Assembly: GCF_900186865.1 (NCBI RefSeq)
Contig: NZ_LT906480.1
Span: 2,126,001-2,190,000, forward strand
Direction of reading: 5' to 3'
Source of the DNA: Stenotrophomonas maltophilia
GTDB lineage: Bacteria; Pseudomonadota; Gammaproteobacteria; Xanthomonadales; Xanthomonadaceae
Length of the DNA stretch: 64,000 nucleotides
The stretch's first letter is position 1. Every line of letters begins with the position of its first letter. Below the pieces are notes generated by a model that was not told the origin of the DNA, did not search any database, and saw nothing but the letters and a program-made list of their open reading frames with translations. Both the position numbers and the translations under genes were made by a program. Positions 62,738-64,000 of the stretch are shown here, piece by piece.

Positions 62738-63943
62738 GTGAACGAGGTCGTACAGTCCCCCGCCATCCAGCCGCTGCCGAAGTCGGCACCCACGGCTGGC
62801 AAGCAGAACCTGCTCGACCTCGATCGCGCGGGCCTGGAGAAGTTCTTCGTCGAGGTTCTCGGCGAAAAGAAGTTCCGTGCCCATCAGGTGATGAAGTGGA
62901 TCCACCATCGCTACGTCACCGACTTCGATGAAATGACCGACCTCGGCAAGGTCCTGCGCGCCAAGCTGCAGGCCCATGCCGAGGTGCTGGTTCCCAACAT
63001 CGTGTTCGACAAGCCCTCCGCCGACGGCACCCACAAGTGGCTGCTGGCGATGGGCGTGGATGGCAAGAACGCCATCGAGACCGTGTACATCCCGGACAAG
63101 ACCCGCGGCACGCTGTGCGTGTCCTCGCAGGTCGGTTGCGGCCTGAACTGCACGTTCTGCTCCACTGCTACCCAGGGCTTCAACCGCAACCTGACCACCG
63201 CCGAGATCATCGGCCAGGTGTGGGTTGCCGCGCGCCACCTGGGCAACGTCCCGCACCAGATGCGCCGCCTCACCAACGTGGTGATGATGGGCATGGGCGA
63301 GCCGCTGATGAATTTCGACAACGTCGTGCGCGCCATGAGCGTGATGCGCGACGACCTGGGCTACGGCCTGGCCAACAAGCGCGTGACCCTGTCGACCTCC
63401 GGCCTGGTGCCGCAGATCGACCGCCTGTCTGCCGAAAGCGACGTGTCGCTGGCGGTGTCGCTGCATGCGCCGAACGACGCGCTGCGCGAGACCCTGGTGC
63501 CGCTCAACAAGAAGTACCCGATCGCCGAGCTGATGGCCTCGTGCGCACGCTACCTGCGCGCCAACAAGCGCCGCGAATCGGTCACCTTCGAATACACCCT
63601 GATGAAGGGCATCAACGACAAGCCCGAGCATGCCCGCGAGCTGGCCCGCCTGATGCGCCAGTTCGACAACGCGGTGCAGGCCAAGGATTCGGGCAAGGTC
63701 AACCTGATCCCCTTCAACCCGTTCCCGGGTACCCGCTACGAGCGTTCGGAAGAGGCTCACATCCGCGCCTTCCAGAAGATCCTGCTCGACAGCAACGTGC
63801 TGACCATGGTCCGCCGTACCCGTGGCGACGACATCGACGCCGCCTGTGGCCAGCTCAAGGGCCAGGTGATGGACCGCACCCGCCGCCAGGCGGAGTTCAA
63901 CAAGACGCTGCAGGCGGGGAAGGGGAGCGATGCCGCGGCCTGA
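62738..63943 (+). CDS. rlmN: Dual-specificity RNA methyltransferase RlmN
   Basis: RlmN is a radical-SAM enzyme that methylates C2 of A2503 in 23S rRNA and A37 in some tRNAs. The 401-residue protein has the CxxxCxxC cluster site C134, C138, C141 ([14 protein letters not shown]), [12 protein letters not shown] and the C-terminal [13 protein letters not shown] cysteine region used in the thioether mechanism. The GTG at 62738 ([11 protein letters not shown]) is taken as the start because it follows the ndk stop; upstream codons overlap ndk. The pilF-like gene starts inside its last 14 bases. Confidence 0.96.
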   Translation: MNEVVQSPAIQPLPKSAPTAGKQNLLDLDRAGLEKFFVEVLGEKKFRAHQVMKWIHHRYVTDFDEMTDLGKVLRAKLQAHAEVLVPNIVFDKPSADGTHKWLLAMGVDGKNAIETVYIPDKTRGTLCVSSQVGCGLNCTFCSTATQGFNRNLTTAEIIGQVWVAARHLGNVPHQMRRLTNVVMMGMGEPLMNFDNVVRAMSVMRDDLGYGLANKRVTLSTSGLVPQIDRLSAESDVSLAVSLHAPNDALRETLVPLNKKYPIAELMASCARYLRANKRRESVTFEYTLMKGINDKPEHARELARLMRQFDNAVQAKDSGKVNLIPFNPFPGTRYERSEEAHIRAFQKILLDSNVLTMVRRTRGDDIDAACGQLKGQVMDRTRRQAEFNKTLQAGKGSDAAA

Positions 63944-64000
63944 CCGCCTCTGGCTGGTTCTGCTCGCAGGCACGCTGGCCCTCGCGGTCGGCGGCTGCAA
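63930..64000 (+). CDS. Start of a lipoprotein gene, probably PilF-like pilotin
   Basis: Only 23 codons are visible: [20 protein letters not shown] then GGC. This is a lipoprotein signal with lipobox VGGC. GGGGAAGGGGAG precedes the ATG, which overlaps the end of rlmN by 14 bases. In many gammaproteobacteria the gene after ndk-rlmN is pilF, encoding the TPR lipoprotein that places the PilQ secretin. The identification is by context only; the domain part is beyond the window. Confidence 0.55.
   Translation, partial: MPRPDRLWLVLLAGTLALAVGGC

Overview
The window reads as chromosome of a gammaproteobacterium of the Xanthomonadaceae, most probably the Stenotrophomonas maltophilia group. The evidence is the high GC content, the proteins (FabV enoyl reductase, a FimX-type degenerate GGDEF-EAL protein, a FadN/FadA beta-oxidation pair, LapA/LapB beside a WbpM-like dehydratase and galU), and above all dozens of short palindromes that begin GTAG. 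These match the SMAG repeats (a REP-like family) described in S. maltophilia. The species call is inference from family knowledge; no search was run. Genes are densely packed and largely housekeeping or envelope-related. One insertion sequence is present. No rRNA, tRNA, CRISPR or prophage was seen.

Layout. 1-8.4 kb: tail of an ACT-domain enzyme, an ABC exporter with a YigZ protein, an ECF sigma/anti-sigma pair divergent from a frameshifted GAF-GAF-GGDEF-EAL gene, and a LOG-family protein. 8.6-18 kb: a class III aminotransferase, then queA-tgt-yajC-secD-secF (tRNA queuosine synthesis plus Sec accessory complex) and fabV. 18-27.8 kb: fimX, a flavoprotein with yaeQ, a pseudouridine synthase, a DUF188 protein, a cold-shock gene, a glutathione transferase, selO and apt. 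27.9-34.6 kb: dbpA, yeiH with its divergent LysR regulator, an ABC-F ATPase and two small c-type cytochromes. 34.8-42.5 kb: a three-gene RND efflux operon (adaptor plus two pumps). 42.6-43.9 kb: a complete ISL3-family insertion sequence. 44-48.5 kb: a TraB-family protein, an acetyltransferase, aguB and aguA (agmatine to putrescine), a small exported protein and rpmJ2. 48.7-57 kb: cmk-rpsA-ihfB-lapA-lapB-glycosyltransferase-dehydratase-galU, linking translation factors to LPS control and sugar-nucleotide supply. 57.6-62 kb: a fatty-acid degradation operon (TetR regulator-fadN-fadA) with an evident operator. 62.3-64 kb: ndk, rlmN and the start of a pilF-like lipoprotein gene.

The most unusual content lies in three gene-free stretches (16.1-16.7, 26.5-27.2 and 57.0-57.6 kb). 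Each holds two large palindromic elements in opposite orientation. All six share a conserved interior, but each is closed by its own 23-27 bp arm pair. Three arm pairs are perfect complements of different sequence. Two copies carry a multi-hairpin interior whose stems change in a compensated way. At the two better preserved loci the pairs are embedded in a mirror-symmetric cassette containing SMAG repeats and short GTTGCC-like tracts. I know of no described element with this architecture, and it is the main candidate for something new here.

Other points worth checking: the insertion sequence sits exactly in the T-tract of the efflux operon terminator with an 8-bp duplication of it; a one-base deletion splits a c-di-GMP gene; a PsrA-type operator lies before the fatty-acid operon; and a LysR-type dyad lies between yeiH and its regulator.
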